Assembly (NCBI GenBank): GCA_013397865.1
Contig: VZTI01005313.1
Coordinates: 233,318 to 297,317 of the forward strand
DNA: 64,000 nucleotides
DNA from: Struthidea cinerea
Lineage: Eukaryota; Chordata; Aves; Passeriformes; Corcoracidae
Direction of reading: 5' to 3'
Numbering within the stretch: position 1 is the first letter of the stretch; each line of letters opens with the position of its first letter. Below are positions 62,049 to 64,000 of this stretch, piece after piece. The notes beneath the pieces were generated by a model. The model did not search any database. It worked only from the letters and a program-made list of their open reading frames with translations, and was not told the DNA's origin. The position numbers and the translations under genes are program-made.

Positions 62049-62715
62049 GTGGCTGGCTTTATCCTTTAGGATCGAGAAAGGGGAGCCTGTGGGCAGCAGG
62101 AGCATCTCTTCCTGCTGCTGGGGCCCTGTGGGGGCTGCAGGGAGCCCAGGGCACCTCCTCCTTCTTTTCCCACCACCAACTCCCCAAGATCTCCAGAGCT
62201 GGCTCCATCGCATCTTAGACCCACACAGCACTGCTCCATTCTTCCAACCACCCAGTACTCAGAGAGATCTCATGGTGGATGATGAGGACAGACAAGGCTA
62301 TTATTTGGGGGTACATCTGAAAGGAGGGAGAAAGAGTATAGAAAAGGAAGGGGCACAGCAGAGCTGGAGGGAAGGAAGTCCAGGCTGGGTTTGAAACTGG
62401 GGGCTCAGGGGCAGCTCCAGGCTGAGAGGGTGGAAAGCTATTGGAGGAACCCTGAGTGTGGTTGGCTCTCACGGGGATGTGCAGCACCCTCCACCTGCCT
62501 TCTGGCATGCCCAGGCCTTCCCTCACCTGTGTTCATCATCCCTGTCCTTACTCCCTTCTGTGCCTGCCCTGAGCTCCATTCTGGGCCCCTGCCCACCCCA
62601 GCTCAGGCAGATGCTCCCTTGAAGCCACCCCTGGTGCAAGGGAAGCCATCCATGGCCCTCTGACTGGGGGGACAGTGATGTTTTTGCAACGACGCTGCAC
62701 CCGCATCAACCCATG
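62049..62715. other. Intergenic region after tRNA-Lys
   Basis: GC-rich sequence. The first T4 run after the tRNA is near 62165. No repeat or gene was recognised. Confidence 0.55.
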
Positions 62716-62719
62716 AGCT

Positions 62720-63368
62720 TATTTTATTGTCCTTACAAACTTTGCTTCCCAGTGGCTCCGATCCTTCCACGCGCATGCGCCACGGCTCAGGCTGAGCTCC
62801 GGCCCATGCCTCCGTCGTCATTCATTTCTTGCCAGCAAGAAAACAAAGAGATAATAAATAGGAAGCTTATTTGCAGGGAAGGCCCAGGGAACGGCCTGGG
62901 GTCACGCGCTGGGCTGTGCCTGGCCCCAGCCGGGGCCGGCGGGGGGGCTGCAGGCAGGACAGCCCAGCCCCGGGCCATGCACACTGTGGGGCTGGGCCTC
63001 TGGGGGGTCTTGGGGGGATATAGCAATCTCTATTTAATTACATTAAAATAGACTATTTAAAAAAATTATTTCTAGTAGTTAAAAAAGTGTCGTGGTCCAT
63101 CCCATCCCAGCAGAGTCATGGAGCTGTCCCAGGGGTTTGGGGATGCACTGGCTGGTGCGGGGATGGACCCCAGTCTGCTTCACCCAGGGCAGGCCTGTGC
63201 GGGGGATGGTCTGTCACAGCAGGTTCCAGGGGTGGGTGCTGTCAGGGTGGCCACCGCGGGTGACAAAGCAGGGCACTGCGCCCCCCGCCAGCCCCACAGC
63301 CACCGGCAGACCAAAGGCAGGGGAGTGGGTGCCCTCCCAGACCCCACAGCAGGGCCGCTCCCAGGGCC
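62720..63368 (-). other. Probable 3' UTR of the unrecognised gene
   Basis: An AATAAA on the - strand (62723-62728, within AATAAAATAA) would end a 3' UTR of about 650 nt starting at the stop codon 63369. An AT-rich patch at 63020-63085 stands out from GC-rich flanks and could be a conserved 3' UTR element. Confidence 0.45.
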
Positions 63369-64000
63369 TTAGATGACATGGCAGCAGTTGAACTGCCCCA
63401 GCGAGAGGAGGCTCTCCTTGGAGCCCGGCCGGAGTTTGAAGGCCAGGGCTTTCTCGCAGAGCGGGAACTGCAGGAGCCTGTCCCGCAGGCTGCCCCCCTT
63501 GCTCTTGCCCGGGTCCAGCTTGATCACACTCTCTGCGCCCCCTTCAGGGCCTGAGCTCTCCACCGACTGCTGGGCCGGGCTGGTCTGTTCCCCCTGCACT
63601 GGGGGCGTGTCTGCAGGACTTGGGAGGGTGGCAGGGGTCGTCTCTGCCCCCAATACCTGGGAATCTCCTGCAGAGCTGCTCTGAGGTGACAGGACAGCTC
63701 CCCTTTCTTCGGGGAATTCTGCCGAGGAGCCCCCAGGCTCTGTGTCCTCCTCCCTCCTCGGGGGCTCAGCTCCATTTCCCCGCAGCACCAGGGGACCCCG
63801 GGCCCCGCTCACTCCCTTCCCAGTCCAGGCTGCCCCCGAGCGCCCGCTCCGGCCCCCCAGCTCCACCCCCGGCCCCCAGACCTCCCCGCGGCCAGGCGGG
63901 CGGTGGGCGCGCAGGAAGGCTCGCATCTGCTCCTGATTCAGAGAGCTGCTCTTCCTCTCCATGGCACTGGGCCTCTCCTCCTCCTCCTCCTCCTCCTCTT
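63369..64000 (-). CDS. Unrecognised protein ending in a CaaX-like motif, 3' part or whole gene
   Basis: The - strand frame from the window edge to TAA at 63369-63371. An ATG at 63962 in strong context (GTGCCATGG) gives 197 residues beginning MERKSSSLNQEQMRAFL. Upstream the frame stays open to 64000 through eight GAG codons (Glu), so the protein may be longer. The middle is Gly/Pro/Ser/Glu-rich and looks disordered. The C-terminus (SLRDRLLQFPLCEKALAFKL, then LGQFNCCHVI) looks conserved in character, and CHVI could be a prenylation box with a preceding Cys for palmitoylation. I do not recognise the family. In mammals NDRG4 follows SETD6, but this end does not resemble NDRG4. Confidence 0.6.
   Translation of the reverse strand, partial: EEEEEEEERPSAMERKSSSLNQEQMRAFLRAHRPPGRGEVWGPGVELGGRSGRSGAAWTGKGVSGARGPLVLRGNGAEPPRREEDTEPGGSSAEFPEERGAVLSPQSSSAGDSQVLGAETTPATLPSPADTPPVQGEQTSPAQQSVESSGPEGGAESVIKLDPGKSKGGSLRDRLLQFPLCEKALAFKLRPGSKESLLSLGQFNCCHVI
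63973..63998. repeat. (GAG/CTC)n trinucleotide repeat
   Basis: Eight uninterrupted CTC units on the + strand (GAG on the - strand). They are either poly-Glu coding sequence or leader of the - strand gene. Confidence 0.9.

Noticed and set aside
1..64000. CRISPR arrays, bacterial operons or integrons
   Set aside because: The window is vertebrate nuclear DNA; no regularly spaced repeats or bacterial gene organisation.

Overview
This is a vertebrate nuclear window, most likely from a bird. The genes are split by GT-AG introns. Three interspersed repeats have the typical avian/sauropsid CR1 LINE 3' sequence with ATTCTGTG-type tails, and the main gene is compact, with all 48 coding exons within about 50 kb. 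I cannot name the species.

Positions 1-50,700 hold CNOT1 on the + strand, the scaffold of the CCR4-NOT deadenylase complex. I placed 48 coding exons from the ATG at 133 to the TAG at 49,661. They sum to 7,131 nt (2,376 codons plus stop), which is the length of the human protein, and every exon junction keeps frame. All introns are GT-AG except intron 23, which is GC-AG. Exon 18 has two in-frame donors 15 nt apart and exon 34 has a NAGNAG acceptor. The introns hold two sense CR1 fragments and one antisense one, a 95-bp tandem duplication, an A/TA/CA microsatellite, and an unusually hairpin-rich stretch in intron 38.

Positions 50,700-57,230 lie between the converging 3' ends of CNOT1 and SETD6. 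Most of this is a decayed gammaretrovirus-like endogenous retrovirus on the - strand. From 5' to 3' it shows an LTR-like end, a gag zinc-knuckle remnant, protease and RT remnants, an integrase C-terminus with a GPY motif, and an env transmembrane ORF. Stops and deletions interrupt it throughout.

Positions 57,235-60,691 hold SETD6 on the - strand, a protein-lysine N-methyltransferase. It has nine coding exons (455 codons plus stop) and a GC-rich promoter with a palindromic pair of CACGTG E-boxes just upstream of the start codon. A poly(A) hexamer overlaps its stop codon.

Positions 60,700-64,000 are GC-rich. They hold a degenerate minisatellite, a homeodomain-site-like AT-rich patch, a complete tRNA-Lys(TTT) gene, and the 3' part (or all) of an unrecognised - strand gene whose protein ends in a CaaX-like CCHVI. 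In mammals the gene beyond SETD6 is NDRG4; the coding end here does not look like NDRG4.

CNOT1 and SETD6 are housekeeping genes (mRNA deadenylation; lysine methylation of RELA and other substrates). They share a conserved neighbourhood but no evident joint function.
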